A stretch of 64,000 nucleotides of DNA from Primulina eburnea (lineage: Eukaryota; Streptophyta; Magnoliopsida; Lamiales; Gesneriaceae): assembly GCF_022965805.1 (NCBI RefSeq), contig NW_027331265.1:36001-100000 (forward strand), written 5' to 3'. Under the pieces are notes generated by a model. The model was not told the origin of the DNA. It did not search any database and saw only the letters and a list, made by a program, of their open reading frames with translations. A program made the position numbers and the translations under genes. Positions 24,621-36,006 of the stretch are shown one piece after another (the first letter of the stretch is position 1; every line of letters begins with the position of its first letter).

Positions 24621-25998
24621 TGTGGGGCCCTTGGCTCCTAATCTTTATTACAATACAATCTGATTAGGGTTAATTAATCACAGCGGAAAACGAGTTTAAA
24701 TTTTCTTTACAATGAGCCCAAATCATTTCATTTGAATACTAGTATCTCATCTCATGTCATAAACATGCCCACACGTAATCAAAACCAATCACATACAAAC
24801 AACTCATATCCTCGGGACATGCCCCGGTATATAGATACATATACATATATACTGGGAACAAGACATAAACATAAACATCAGCTCAAGCTGTGGCTCCCGG
24901 TCTCCTGATATCCTGGAGTACCTGCCATTGTCCACACACAAAGACAACAACAGCCCCCTTTGGGGGTGAGCAAAGCTCCGTATGGAACAACCAATCATAT
25001 ATACCACAGATATCTAAACAATGATATATGGTATGCAATGCATGTATGTCGTGGAGGTATCAGGTCAAATGCCCATCCACTGAGCACATGTCAGAATCAA
25101 TCGAATCGCTATCAAATCAAATCAATGCTCGAGCTGGCACACCGGCCGATATGGGAATACACGTATGATAGCGTCGGCAAAGCGCTATCAAATTTCACAT
25201 CTCATATCCAATCATATGGGGCCACAATTGTCTATGCTTTACGGGTCATATAATACCGGCATAGCGATTGTGTTCAAAAACCCCGAAATCCAATCCAATC
25301 GTATCAAGGTATCCAAGGATCATAGCTCAACGTGCATGTCATGTATCGATGTATGCATAAAATGATGTGTGTTAACAAAACATTTATTTTATACATCGAT
25401 ATTCAAATCATAGTGTCATGTATGTCACATCAAATCAACAAATAGGCATATAGACACGTATTCCAATCCAATCAATCCAATCATATATCATATAATACAG
25501 ATATCTGTCGTATGTTACCCGGTCGCAACATACCTCAATTCTTTGTTTCCAGTTGATGTAGCCTGAAGATATCGATATTACACTTTATCTACATCAATAG
25601 CATATTCATTCCAATCAATACCATACTCCAAAATCATTAATATGAGTTTCAAATATCATTTGAAACTTCAAAAATTCATATCAAATCCACATATCATAAT
25701 TCAATTCCGACTTCGAATATGAGTTTCTTGTCGGTTATTCTACTACATATCAGAAATTCAACTTCAAATACATGCTATTCCAGCACTTTGATATTTAAAG
25801 CTGCTGGAACTAGAAGAAAATTATCTCAGTCAGAAGCCCTCGACGCGAAAATCACAAATATATAATTTGTTTCGCGTTTAGACAGCGTTTCAAAGTCGAT
25901 TTGGAAGAAAGAAAATTGAATTCTCGAACTTTCCTCTCGAACTATCGTATAAGAAATGAAGAAACAAAGAGAAGAATCTCGTTCTTATCACCACCGCT

Positions 25999-26236
25999 CT
26001 CGTGCTCGGGCGGTAGAATTATCGCGCCCGAGCGCGAGACATTCTGTCCCCGAGTGTTGCTTGTACCGCGCTCGAGCGGTCACAATTTACCGCTCGTGCG
26101 CGGCATGTTCTGTCCCATGCCACTCGCTTCGCGCTCGGGCGGTCACAAACTACCGCTCGGGCGCGAAGTGTTCTGCCCGAACACAGACTTCATATACCCT
26201 GGCGCTCGGGCGGTCATTTTCTACCGCCCGGGCGCC
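25999..26236 (-). repeat. Array of four GC-rich hairpins in the solo LTR
   Basis: Four inverted repeats with arms of about 13-16 bp around GCGCTCGGGCGGT / ACCGCCCGAGCGC lie at 25999-26038, 26066-26103, 26128-26167 and 26201-26236, spaced 62-73 bp. In LTR orientation they lie in the U3 region, upstream of a possible TATA tract near 25855-25867. Outer arms differ between copies but stay paired with each other, a sign of compensating change. Confidence 0.85.
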
Positions 26237-26398
26237 AACTCTTCTGTACAAATGTTTATGTTCGTACTATTTTGGCGTCCGGCCTTTCCAATCAAGTTCT
26301 TACAACGTCGATTGTAGTAGCCCGAATTCCAAATTGGGTAATTAACGGAGTAATGGTGATTAAGAAGGTTTAAGGTGTAATTTTGGCTATGGTCATGA

Positions 26399-26620
26399 TC
26401 GGACGGACCGAAGAGGGTTCGGAAGCACCGAAGAGTTCGGACGATCCGAAGTGTAGTTCGGTGAATCCGATCATAGGTGTCAAGTGTTGATCGACACGTC
26501 ATTTTCCATGCATGTTCGGACGGACCGAAGTGTATGATCGGAGGATCCGATCATGAGCTGTCAAGAGCCAATGGACACGTAGCGTTCGGACGTTCCGAAG
26601 TGTTGTTCGGAGGATCCGAA
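26399..26620 (+). promoter_or_regulatory. Eight-unit TTCGG-N5-CCGAA palindrome array in U3
   Basis: Eight 15-bp inverted repeats of form WTCGG-N5-CCGAW: about 26399-26411 (partial), 26418, 26436, 26457, 26515, 26537, 26585 and 26606 (each start plus 14). They end 8 bp before the TATA box. The same array is at 32518-32739 in the 3' LTR. The position fits an enhancer-like or silencing-related element; the function is inferred. Confidence 0.85.
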
Positions 26621-26627
26621 CATGGCC

Positions 26628-26635
26628 TATAAATA
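26628..26635 (+). promoter_or_regulatory. TATA box of the gypsy 5' LTR
   Basis: TATAAATA, eight bases after the last palindrome of the U3 array; repeated at 32747-32754 in the 3' LTR. It probably sets the retrotransposon start site. Confidence 0.75.
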
Positions 26636-27766
26636 GTGCTCGGATTTCCTCATTTTGACTTGCCAATTTCTTGAGTTTTGCCTCATAGTTGAGAGGATTT
26701 GGAAGGTTTCTAGGGTTAGTTGTTGGTCGAGCGATAGCCAAGAGCTGCCAGGAGTAGTAGCGTAGCGGCGCCTGAGTTTCAAGGCAATCGACATCAAAGG
26801 GCTGTCGACGGACGAAGGTAAACCCTAAACCTTTGGTAGTACTAGGGAGTACTGGTTTTGCTAGTCGAGCATGGTAGTATTGATTGAGTATGCTTTTGAT
26901 GCGTAGGCTTGGGCTAGACTTGATTAGCGGTGTTGCGTAAGGCTAGGCTTGCTGTGATAGAGGTACGAAAGTACTATCCGAGATATCCTGGTTGAGTATA
27001 CATTCTTATATGTGTTGCATGAGTATTTGCTGCATTGTTATATGTCATATGATGCATGCTATTATGTCACGAGTTATGATGCATATTGCATATCATGTTG
27101 AGCCGTATCTCCTTCGAGATAGCCTTTACTGTTGAGTTGTATCTCTTTCGAGATAAGTTATATCTTGGGGCCGCTCAGCCCTGTCTTGTGGACGCATGGA
27201 CACCGAGAGTACACAGTGGCCGACGGGTCGGGAGGGCTTCGGTGGTCCGGGACATTTTAGGTCCACGTCTGTCTTGTAGTGGATGCAGTGACCCAGAGGT
27301 TGGACCGCGCGGCACTATCCACTTGGCGCCTCTAGACTGAGCATTTTGAGATCCTTTGTGATTCCTGTTTCTTGACTACCCTGGTATCATATCATAGCAT
27401 GTGCATTTCTTATAGGTTTGTATACTCATACTTTTGTACTGGGCGTTCTTATCGCTCACGTCTTCGGTTTTGTTTATTCTTGGACACCCCATTCCCACGG
27501 GGCAGGCCTCAGGTTGGATGGCTCAGGAGGAGCAGGAGGAGGACGTTGAGTAGCTGGTTGGTTTAGTTTTCAGTGCTTTCCATTTGATTCGATATGGTTG
27601 TACTGGATATTTCATTTTGAGTTAGTCTAGACTTCGATTTCGATTGGGTTGTATAACTATTGTTGTTGGCCATATTTCCGCTGTTATCTCTGATTATAAT
27701 TGATTAGGTTAATTGCATGCTTAGTTTTTGATTAGTAGGTGATTCTGGAACGGGTCACTACATTTA

Positions 27767-27778
27767 TGGTATCAGAGC
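27767..27778 (+). other. Primer-binding site (initiator tRNA-Met)
   Basis: TGGTATCAGAGC lies four bases after the 5' LTR and is the classical plant complement to the 3' end of tRNA-iMet, which primes minus-strand DNA synthesis. Confidence 0.93.
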
Positions 27779-27860
27779 ATGCGTACGATTTTGGGATATA
27801 GATTCTGTTTTGGGATTTCCGTTGACCATTTTACCATTTTCCCTATTCTATCTTGTAGCG

Positions 27861-28330
27861 ATGGCTGACCATTTTGATGACGGGAGTAGTCAGGGGAGTG
27901 TAGGTCGATGGGGTGACCAGGACGATCATAGACGTCATCGTGAGCATCGTCATCGTCGGGATGGTCCTAGGCGTTTCGATATGCATCGTTTCATGCAGAT
28001 GGGGCCTAAGCCTTTAGTTGGCGGTGAGACTCCCGATGATGCGGAGGATTGGTTAGAGCGCATGGAGAGTTGTTTCCGCGCATTCCAGTGCACCGATGAG
28101 CAGAAGATGGAGACCCTTAGTTTTCTTCTCGAGGGCCGTGCTCGCAGGTGGTGGCATCGACTTCTGCGCCGATAGTTCAGTTGCAGGGTAGAGCGACTTG
28201 GGTCGATTTCCGTGCAGCGTTCATGCAGCTGTACTTTCCTCCAGCCCTTCGCCAGGCCAAGACGATTGAGCTCCTGAACCTTAAGCAGGGGAGTATGTCT
28301 GTTGATGAGTATCAGTAGAAATTCTTTGAG
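27861..28330 (+). pseudogene. Broken N-terminal half of gag
   Basis: From the ATG at 27861 the frame encodes a charged N-terminus (HRHRRD), the gag core start (PLVGGETPDDAEDWLERMES) and GRARRWW, then runs into TAG at 28173. Reading resumes in another frame from about 28154 (APIVQLQGRATWVDFRAAF), consistent with loss of one base near 28155. That frame meets a TAG at 28316-28318 before opening again through pol. With two lesions the copy cannot make a normal Gag-Pol and would need helper proteins to move. Confidence 0.85.
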
Positions 28331-31300
28331 TTGTTACCCTTCGCTCCTCATATCAGTGGCAGTTCTGAGGCCAAGTATGATCATTTCCTCCAGGGCCTTA
28401 ATCAGGAGATCTTTGATCGAGTCACTGTCTGTGATAATCCTACTTCTTATGATGGGTTAGTGAACCGGTGTCGCCAGGCAGAGATCAGTCTCCAGCGTGG
28501 TAGGGCTATTCTTTCTTCTTCTAGACCTCCGAGTACTTTGAGGCCTCGATCTCAGTCATTCAAGAAATCTGGTTCATCTTCTTCTGGATCTAGATCTCGA
28601 TCTAGTGGTGTTTTCCGCTTTGGTAAGAAGAAGGAGTCTTGTGCGCATTGTGGGAAGAACCATCCAACGGAGCAATGTCGAGTAGCCGCAGGAGCTTGTT
28701 ATCAGTGCGGAGAGATGGGGCATATTAAGAAGAATTGTCCTCAGTTGCGAGGTGGAGCAGGATCCGGTTCTGGATCTCAGACGACTGTTCAGCAGAGGAG
28801 GCAGGGTCAGGCAGTGGGTAGTTCGAATCTTCGACCTCGTGCCCAAGGTCAGGTTTTTGCGCTGAACCAGGATCAGGCTGCAGATGAGACGGAGAGAGTC
28901 ATAGCAGGTACTTTTCATTTATGCGGTATTCCTGCTTTTGTTCTTATTGATACAGGAGCCTCTCATTCCTTCATTTCTGCACGATTTGTTAAGCGTCATA
29001 GGTTACCCTATGTTTCTCTAGACGTCATTCTTTCTGTTTCTACTCCGATGGGTCATTCGGTGTTAGCAAAGCGTCTAGTGATGGGTTGTCCTTTAGATTT
29101 TGAGGGTAACGAGTTGACTGCGAATCTTATGATCCTAGAGATGGAAGATTTTGATTGTATCTTGGGTATAGACTTATTGACTACCTACCGAGCTACTGTG
29201 GATTGTTACCAGAAGCTTGTTCAGTTTCGTACGACTGAAAGCTCTAGTTGGTTTTTCTATGGTGAGGGAGCGCGACCTCCGATGCCAGTGGTATCTGCTC
29301 TGAAAGCCTGTCGTGCTTTAGAGTCGGGCGGGGAAGGCTACCTCATCTATGCGATTGATTCATCCACAGGTAGTGTTGGTCTAGAGGATATTCCAGTGGT
29401 TTGTGAATTTCCTGATGTTTTCCCAGATGAGATTCCTGGTTTTCCTCCGGTTAGAGAGGTGGAATTTGGCATAGATTTAATGCCAGGGACTGCACCTATT
29501 TCTCGTGCCCCCTATCGTCTTGCTCCGTCAGAGATGAGAGAGCTGAAGCAGCAATTGCAGGATCTTCTTGATAAGGGTTATATTCGCCCGAGTGTTTCGC
29601 CTTGGGGAGCTCCAGTCTTGTTTGTCAAGAAGAAGGATGGATCGATGCGGTTGTGCATTGATTATCGCCAGCTGAATCGGGTGACGATCAAAAACAAGTA
29701 CCCTTTACCCCGTATTGATGACTTGTTCGATCAGCTTCAGGGTACTTCTGTTTACTCCAAGATCGACTTGCGATCGGGTTATCATCAGATGAGAGTCAGA
29801 GATGATGATATTTCCAAGACTGCATTTCGTACTCGTTATGGGCATTACGAGTTTCTAGTTATGCCATTTGGATTGACGAATGCGCCAGCGGTGTTCATGG
29901 ATCTGATGAACCGAGTCTTCCAAGATTTTCTGGATCAGTTTGTGGTGGTTTTCATTGACGATATCTTGATCTATTCCCACAGTGTGGAAGAGCATGCCCA
30001 ACACTTGAGGATTGTGTTGCAGATTCTTCGCGAGAAGCAATTGTATGCTAAGCTGAGTAAGTGCGAGTTCTGGATTGATCGTGTGGTATTCCTTGGTCAT
30101 GTGATTTCCAAGGAAGGAGTTTCTGTGGATCCCAGCAAGATTGAAGCAGTGCTGAATTGGTCACGTCCGACGACGGTGGCTGAGATCCGTAGTTTTCTAG
30201 GTCTGGCAGGGTATTATCGTCGCTTCATCGTGAATTTCTCTCAGATAGCCAGACCATTGACGCAACTTACTCGGAGGGATGTTCCATTTGAGTGGTCATC
30301 CGAGTGCGAAGATAGTTTCAGAGAGCTTCGTCGACTTCTGACTTCTGCACCTGTTTTGGCGTTACCGTCAGGATCTGATGGTTTCAGTGTTTACACCGAT
30401 GCCTCCACTCAAGGCTTAGGGTGTGTATTGACGCAAAACGGTCATGTGATTGCTTATGCTTCCAGACAGCTGAAATCTCACGAGGAGAAGTATCCCACTC
30501 ATGATCTGGAATTGGCAGCTATTGTGTTTGCGCTGAAGATTTGGCGTCATTATTTGTACGGTGTTCAGTTTGAAATCTTTACTGATCATAAGAGTCTGAA
30601 ATATCTGTTCACTCAGGCTGAGTTGAACATGAGGCAACGTCGTTGGATGGATTTGCTGAAGGATTATGATTGCGAGATCAAGTACCATCCAGGTTCTGCG
30701 AATCTCACAGCTGATGCGCTTAGTCGCAAGGTGAGAGCCTCTGCACTTCAGACTTGTGCTATGACTAGTGCCATCCAGGATAGTTGCTCGTTGGGGTTTA
30801 ACTTCAAGCATCGGAAAGGTATGGAGAGCATTCGTGTTGCTACCATTTTATCTGAGCCCAATTTGTTCACTCGGATTCGAGAAGCTCAGATGTCTGATCT
30901 CAAGACTCAGAGATTAGCTCGGTTAGTTGGTGGTGATAGTAATTTCCATTATCAGTCCAATGGTCTTCTGTGCTTATCTAATCGGGTTGTAGTACCAGAG
31001 GATGACACTTTGAGGGACGAGATATTGTCTCAGGCGCATCGAAGCAAGTTAAGTGTTCATCCAGGAAGCAACAAGATGTATAGAGACTTGAGGATGCGGT
31101 TTTGGTGGAAAGGGATGAAGCGCAGCGTGTATCAGTTTGTCTCCAAGTGTCTAGTTTGCCAACAGGTTAAGACAGAGCACCGTCGACCGGGAGGATTGTT
31201 GTTGAACTTACCTATTCCAGAATGGAAGTGGGAGCATATTACGATGGATTTCATTACTCACTTGCCATTATCTTCGAGGAACAGCGATGCTATCTGGGTA

Positions 31301-32281
31301 GTGGTGGATCGACTCACCAAGTCTGCTCATTTTCTGCCGTATAATCGTGATTTCACTTTCGATCGTATGGCTCGATTGTACATTCAGGAGATTGTACGTT
31401 TGCATGGAGTGCCTGTCAGTATTGTTAGTGACAGAGATCCTCGTTTTACCTCACGGTTTTGGGGTAGTTTCCAGTCAGCTTTGGGTACTACACTGAGTCT
31501 GAGTACTGCTTATCATCCGGAGACTGACGGTCAATCAGAGAGGACTATCCGTACGCTTGAGGATATGTTGCGAGCCTGTGTTATGGATTTCGGACCCGCT
31601 TGGCAGGATCATTTGCCTTTGATTGAGTTCGCGTACAACAACAGCTATCATCGTAGTATTGGTATGGCACCATTTGAGGCGTTGTACGGGCGACGTTGTC
31701 GTACTCCATTATTCTGGGATGAAGTCGGGGAACGACAGGTAGAGGGACCGGAGTTAGTCCAGCAGGCTATAGATAAGGTTGCAGTAATCAAGAAGCGGAT
31801 TAAGACTGCTCAGGATCGACAGGCTAGTTATGCGAACACAAAGCGTCGACCTCTTCATTTTCAGCCAGGTGAGAAGGTGTTTCTCCGAGTTTCGCCTTTT
31901 CGCAGGATTTTGAGATTTGGTCTCAAGGGTAAGCTGTCTCCGAGATTTATTGGTCCATTCGAGATACTGGAATGTGTGGGAGATTTAGCTTACAGACTTG
32001 CGTTGCCGCCGTACCTATCAAGTATTCATGATGTGTTCCACGTATCCTTGTTAAGACGTTATGTAGCAGATGAGTCGCACATCTTACATCCATCTGAAGT
32101 TCAACTTGATACGGATTTGTCTTACGTGGAGCGACCAGTTCAGATTCTAGATCGCAAAGATAAGGTGTTGCGGAATAAGATCATTCCTCTTGTCTTAGTG
32201 CAGTGGCAGCGTCGAGGCACTGAAGAAGCCACTTGGGAGTTAGAGAGTCGTATGCGTTCGGAGCATCCAGAGCTCTTTTGA
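28331..32281 (+). CDS. Gag C-terminus and Pol polyprotein (Ty3/gypsy, chromodomain)
   Basis: A 1316-residue open frame downstream of the gag lesions. Domains in order: a CX2CX5H-type cysteine cluster (104-116), zinc knuckle [14 protein letters not shown] (123-136), aspartic protease DTGAS (207-211), reverse transcriptase with FIDD at 541-544, RNase H starting at YTDAS (D690), integrase with an HHCC finger near 902-945 and the D-D-35-E triad D973, D1034, E1070. A C-terminal chromodomain-like segment (about 1265-1316, ending [10 protein letters not shown] and HPELF) assigns it to the chromoviruses, closest in style to Tekay/Del. All pol catalytic residues looked for are present. The first ATG here is incidental; the native polyprotein starts at 27861. 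The minus-strand ORFs overlying this region are shadows. Confidence 0.95.
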   Translation: MLPFAPHISGSSEAKYDHFLQGLNQEIFDRVTVCDNPTSYDGLVNRCRQAEISLQRGRAILSSSRPPSTLRPRSQSFKKSGSSSSGSRSRSSGVFRFGKKKESCAHCGKNHPTEQCRVAAGACYQCGEMGHIKKNCPQLRGGAGSGSGSQTTVQQRRQGQAVGSSNLRPRAQGQVFALNQDQAADETERVIAGTFHLCGIPAFVLIDTGASHSFISARFVKRHRLPYVSLDVILSVSTPMGHSVLAKRLVMGCPLDFEGNELTANLMILEMEDFDCILGIDLLTTYRATVDCYQKLVQFRTTESSSWFFYGEGARPPMPVVSALKACRALESGGEGYLIYAIDSSTGSVGLEDIPVVCEFPDVFPDEIPGFPPVREVEFGIDLMPGTAPISRAPYRLAPSEMRELKQQLQDLLDKGYIRPSVSPWGAPVLFVKKKDGSMRLCIDYRQLNRVTIKNKYPLPRIDDLFDQLQGTSVYSKIDLRSGYHQMRVRDDDISKTAFRTRYGHYEFLVMPFGLTNAPAVFMDLMNRVFQDFLDQFVVVFIDDILIYSHSVEEHAQHLRIVLQILREKQLYAKLSKCEFWIDRVVFLGHVISKEGVSVDPSKIEAVLNWSRPTTVAEIRSFLGLAGYYRRFIVNFSQIARPLTQLTRRDVPFEWSSECEDSFRELRRLLTSAPVLALPSGSDGFSVYTDASTQGLGCVLTQNGHVIAYASRQLKSHEEKYPTHDLELAAIVFALKIWRHYLYGVQFEIFTDHKSLKYLFTQAELNMRQRRWMDLLKDYDCEIKYHPGSANLTADALSRKVRASALQTCAMTSAIQDSCSLGFNFKHRKGMESIRVATILSEPNLFTRIREAQMSDLKTQRLARLVGGDSNFHYQSNGLLCLSNRVVVPEDDTLRDEILSQAHRSKLSVHPGSNKMYRDLRMRFWWKGMKRSVYQFVSKCLVCQQVKTEHRRPGGLLLNLPIPEWKWEHITMDFITHLPLSSRNSDAIWVVVDRLTKSAHFLPYNRDFTFDRMARLYIQEIVRLHGVPVSIVSDRDPRFTSRFWGSFQSALGTTLSLSTAYHPETDGQSERTIRTLEDMLRACVMDFGPAWQDHLPLIEFAYNNSYHRSIGMAPFEALYGRRCRTPLFWDEVGERQVEGPELVQQAIDKVAVIKKRIKTAQDRQASYANTKRRPLHFQPGEKVFLRVSPFRRILRFGLKGKLSPRFIGPFEILECVGDLAYRLALPPYLSSIHDVFHVSLLRRYVADESHILHPSEVQLDTDLSYVERPVQILDRKDKVLRNKIIPLVLVQWQRRGTEEATWELESRMRSEHPELF

Positions 32282-32418
32282 GTTGTGCTTTGTATAAGTT
32301 TGTGTTTTCAGTTGTAATCATAGTATCAGTTGTATTCAACAACAATTGAGATGTATTAATGATGTTGTTATTTCATTTTGTTCATTCTCTAAGCCTGATT
32401 TCGAGGACGAAATCTTTT

Positions 32419-32431
32419 GAGGGGGGGAGAA
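32419..32431 (+). other. Polypurine tract
   Basis: GAGGGGGGGAGAA directly precedes the 3' LTR and primes plus-strand synthesis. Confidence 0.9.
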
Positions 32432-33881
32432 TGTAGTAGCCCGAATTCCAAATTGGGTAATTAACGGAGTAATGGTGATTAAGAAGGTTTAATGTGTAAT
32501 TTTGGCTATGGTCATGATCGGACGGACCGAAGAGGGTTCGGAAGCACCGAAGAGTTCGGACGATCCGAAGTGTAGTTCGGTGAATCCGATCATAGGTGTC
32601 AAGTGTTGATCGACACGTCATTTTCCATGCATGTTCGGACGGACCGAAGTGTATGATCGGAGGATCCGATCATGAGCTGTCAAGAGCCAATGGACACGTA
32701 GCGTTCGGACGTTCCGAAGTGTTGTTCGGAGGATCCGAACATGGCCTATAAATAGTGCTCGGATTTCCTCATTTTGACTTGCCAATTTCTTGAGTTTTGC
32801 CTCATAGTTGAGAGGATTTGGAAGGTTTCTAGGGTTAGTTGTTGGTCGAGCGATAGCCAAGAGCTGCCAGGAGTAGTAGCGTAGCGGCGCCTGAGTTTCA
32901 AGGCAATCGACATCAAAGGGCTGTCGACGGACGAAGGTAAACCCTAAACCTTTGGTAGTACTAGGGAGTACTGGTTTTGCTAGTCGAGCATGGTAGTATT
33001 GATTGAGTATGCTTTTGATGCGTAGGCTTGGGCTAGACTTGATTAGCGGTGTTGCGTAAGGCTAGGCTTGCTGTGATAGAGGTACGAAAGTACTATCCGA
33101 GATATCCTGGTTGAGTATACATTCTTATATGTGTTGCATGAGTATTTGCTGCATTGTTATATGTCATATGATGCATGCTATTATGTCACGAGTTATGATG
33201 CATATTGCATATCATGTTGAGCCGTATCTCCTTCGAGATAGCCTTTACTGTTGAGTTGTATCTCTTTCGAGATAAGCTATATCTTGGGGCCGCTCAGCCC
33301 TGTCTTGTGGACGCATGGACACCGAGAGTACACAGTGGCCGACGGGTCGGGAGGGCTTCGGTGGTCCGGGACATTTTAGGTCCACGTCTGTCTTGTAGTG
33401 GATGCAGTGACCCAGAGGTTGGACCGCGCGGCACTATCCACTTGGCGCCTCTAGACTGAGCATTTTGAGATCCTTTGTGATTCCTGTTTCTTGACTACCC
33501 TGGTATCATATCATAGCATGTGCATTTCTTATAGGTTTGTATACTCATACTTTTGTACTGGGCGTTCTTATCGCTCACGTCCTCGGTTTTGTTTATTCTT
33601 GGACACCCCATTCCCACGGGGCAGGCCTCAGGTTGGATGGCTCAGGAGGAGCAGGAGGAGGACGTTGAGTAGCTGGTTGGTTTAGTTTTCAGTGCTTTCC
33701 ATTTGATTCGATATGGTTGTACTGGATATTTCATTTTGAGTTAGTCTAGACTTCGATTTCGATTGGGTTGTATAACTATTGTTGTTGGCCATATTTCCGC
33801 TGTTATCTCTGATTATAATTGATTAGGTTAATTGCATGCTTAGTTTTTGATTAGTAGGTGATTCTGGAACGGGTCACTACA
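32432..33881 (+). repeat. 3' LTR of the gypsy element
   Basis: 1450 bp, same length as the 5' LTR. The differences I see are G to T at 32491, T to C near 33278 and T to C near 33581 (5' to 3' LTR). Confidence 0.97.
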
Positions 33882-34017
33882 TCGATTCATATACAACATT
33901 CATTTCTCAATTCATTGTCACGATGTACATCAAATACATAATCACATGACAATTTCATAAATTATCGATAATCAACAGAAGATTTAGGATAATACGATAC
34001 ACGGTCCTTACAGATAT

Positions 34018-34484
34018 GATTGACATATCAGAAAATCAGTAATCTATAACTTGTTATTCATTTAGTGAAGATATCATTTTTAACATGGTTCATCAGCTTC
34101 TTCTGTTCTGATTCAGATTTTGACTTGTGAAGATGATTTTTAGATCATTTTCTTCTCTTTATAACAAATACTTAATCGTTCCATTTGAGTAACTGATATA
34201 AGAGATATGACCAATATACCATGATTGATCAACTGATTATTGTTTCAGCTTCTGGAAGCTCGATTTTGTGACTAATATTTTTGATCACCAAGTTGTGAGA
34301 TATTATTAAAATTCTGCAACTTGTCAGATTTTCAACTTAGCTGATTTCGAATTTCAAATTCCAACTTGAAAAATAACTTCACACTTGAGTAAATATGTTA
34401 GAAACACAATATCAAATTTTGTTATCATCAAAATCAAGATTGCTTATGTTTCTCAACTCAACACATACACATAATTTGAAAAGA
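34018..34484. other. Spacer between two solo LTRs
   Basis: AT-rich sequence that presumably continues the host repeat interrupted at 24620. No coding content was seen. Confidence 0.45.
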
Positions 34485-35950
34485 CTTTATGTGGGGAACC
34501 AGATGCTAATCATGTTCTTAATCATCATTGGGACAATTTAATCAATTATTCAATTATAATAAACATGGTCTAATTTTTTTTAAATACAATATTAAATGCA
34601 GAACGTAATGGAATACATGCAAATATACATATCAGTATTACAAGTACAAGTCTGGTACTATATACAATCATTCGTGCTAAGGTTTAACAACTACATCTCA
34701 AGTGTTTCAAACCTTATCTCAGATCAAAGTCCGTAGTCTCCACTCTAATCACAATCTCTCTTAATCTCCTTGACCCCGAACATGTCCCACTTGTTGTCAT
34801 GCACACATACGAACACAACAACAGCCGGATAACTCCGGTGGGAATAAAATCCCAGTATAAATCAACGAAATATGCAATAATATAAACAATGTAAAAGCAT
34901 GTAACATATATCAACAACATGTATCAAAATCAGAAACATAATCAATAAAAGATCAGTAACCAAACTCGTGACTCCACGCCTCAGACTAGACTCAATCCCA
35001 GTTTAGGGATCCCGGTTTCCAGACGTTGGTATTCCTATATCGAACATCAGTAATAGAAGAAAATCCAATTCTATCCATTTCGATATAACCAAACATCCGG
35101 TGTCTTGACCTATCCGTCACAGACTATGGCACTATCGCCAATTCAACTATCTTGTGACAACGTGCAATGTGTCAGTGACGATTCCATCACTATCGACACT
35201 TATGTCACAAGATCACTCGTCTAATACATGCTTCCTATAAATCAATAGAACAAGCATATCAAATCAAATCAATGTAAATAATAACAATAAGTATGTGATT
35301 TAGGGAAACTCAAGTATATCCTACTCGAGTCGATCTCTCAATATCACATTGACTTATACCTTTCTTTCGTTGAAGTTCTGACGACGTTCAAGTCTGGAAG
35401 TCGAAGCCTGTCAATACTCTATCTGGCAATGACAATATCAGTAATATCATATCAATATACTGCTCAATTCAATACCAATCTGATTAATCTGGATTTAATT
35501 CAAAATCAATCGGCATAACTGCACAATCCCGATATCCCGGTCAATACACATCAATATATATCAATTACAATCTATAACCCATATCCAATACAATCTGTAA
35601 TCAATCCATAATCCAAATCTGTCCAATATCAATTGATATATTCTGAAAAATCATAAAAATTCCATAATCAGTCTGTTTCTCAGTCTGACTTCGATTCTAC
35701 GATGTCTAACACGTCAAGAACATCATATATGAATCTTATTCAATTCTGACAATAGCATAATTCCAAGACATATCAAAACGTAACAAAACTTACGTCCAGT
35801 TGTAGCCTGCGTCGATAGGAACACGGTACTGAAGTCGGATTGAGATTCTGACGAACAGATCTTTCACAAAAAGACGTAAGGATTTTCAACACATTCACAT
35901 AAACTTTTGTCGAATCTTTTCTGATGGTTTTTGAAGAATTAACGTTTCTT

Positions 35951-35963
35951 TATATATATATAT
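35951..35963 (-). promoter_or_regulatory. Probable TATA element of the second solo LTR
   Basis: An alternating TA run 40-50 bp downstream (minus strand) of the palindrome array. Confidence 0.4.
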
Positions 35964-36006
35964 TGCATGTCTAGAGCTAGGTGGCTCATCCTTCAAGCAG
36001 CACGCC

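Larger units (their letters stand above)
26313..27762 (+). repeat. 5' LTR of the gypsy element
   Basis: 1450 bp, from TGTAGTAGCCC to GGGTCACTACA. It contains a palindrome array (26399-26620) and a TATAAATA box (26628-26635). The ORFs inside are duplicated in the 3' LTR and are not genes. Confidence 0.97.
26313..33881 (+). mobile_element. Young Ty3/gypsy LTR retrotransposon (Tekay-like chromovirus)
   Basis: A 7569-bp element with 1450-bp LTRs at 26313-27762 and 32432-33881, each starting TGTAGTAG and ending CACTACA. It is bounded by the perfect 5-bp duplication TCGAT (26308-26312 and 33882-33886). A tRNA-Met-type primer site (27767-27778) and a polypurine tract (32419-32431) are present. I see three substitutions between the LTRs, about 99.8% identity, so insertion was recent. 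Coding order is gag, protease, reverse transcriptase, RNase H, integrase, chromodomain. The gag start is broken by a frameshift and a stop codon. Confidence 0.97.
24621..34012 (-). mobile_element. Solo LTR (about 1818 bp) split by a nested gypsy element
   Basis: On the minus strand the LTR starts TGTAAGGACCGTG (34012) and ends CCCCACA (24621). It is flanked by the perfect 5-bp duplication GATAT (24616-24620 and 34013-34017). The sequence is interrupted at 26308-26312 by the Ty3/gypsy element 26313-33881; removing it and one TCGAT leaves about 1.8 kb. Only one LTR is present, with no internal region, primer site or second LTR. This is the expected product of recombination between the two LTRs of a former full element. 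It carries its own palindrome array at 25999-26236. Confidence 0.82.

Noticed and set aside
25999..26236. CRISPR-like array of repeats and spacers
   Set aside because: The units are inverted repeats with variable arms inside a plant LTR, there are no cas genes, and the organism is a plant.
25901..26345. Two overlapping ORFs of about 130 codons rich in Arg and Ser
   Set aside because: They are created by the GC-rich palindrome array of the solo LTR, and the second frame reads equally long.
27086..27566. ORFs of 84 and 64 codons
   Set aside because: They occur again in the 3' LTR at 33205-33685 and belong to LTR leader sequence, not to a gene.
29855..30811. Antisense ORFs inside pol
   Set aside because: No domains; they mirror the codon structure of the reverse transcriptase and RNase H on the other strand.
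26313..33881. Plant pararetrovirus or endogenous virus
   Set aside because: Two LTRs, PBS, PPT, 5-bp target duplication, integrase and chromodomain identify a Ty3/gypsy retrotransposon; no movement or envelope gene was seen.
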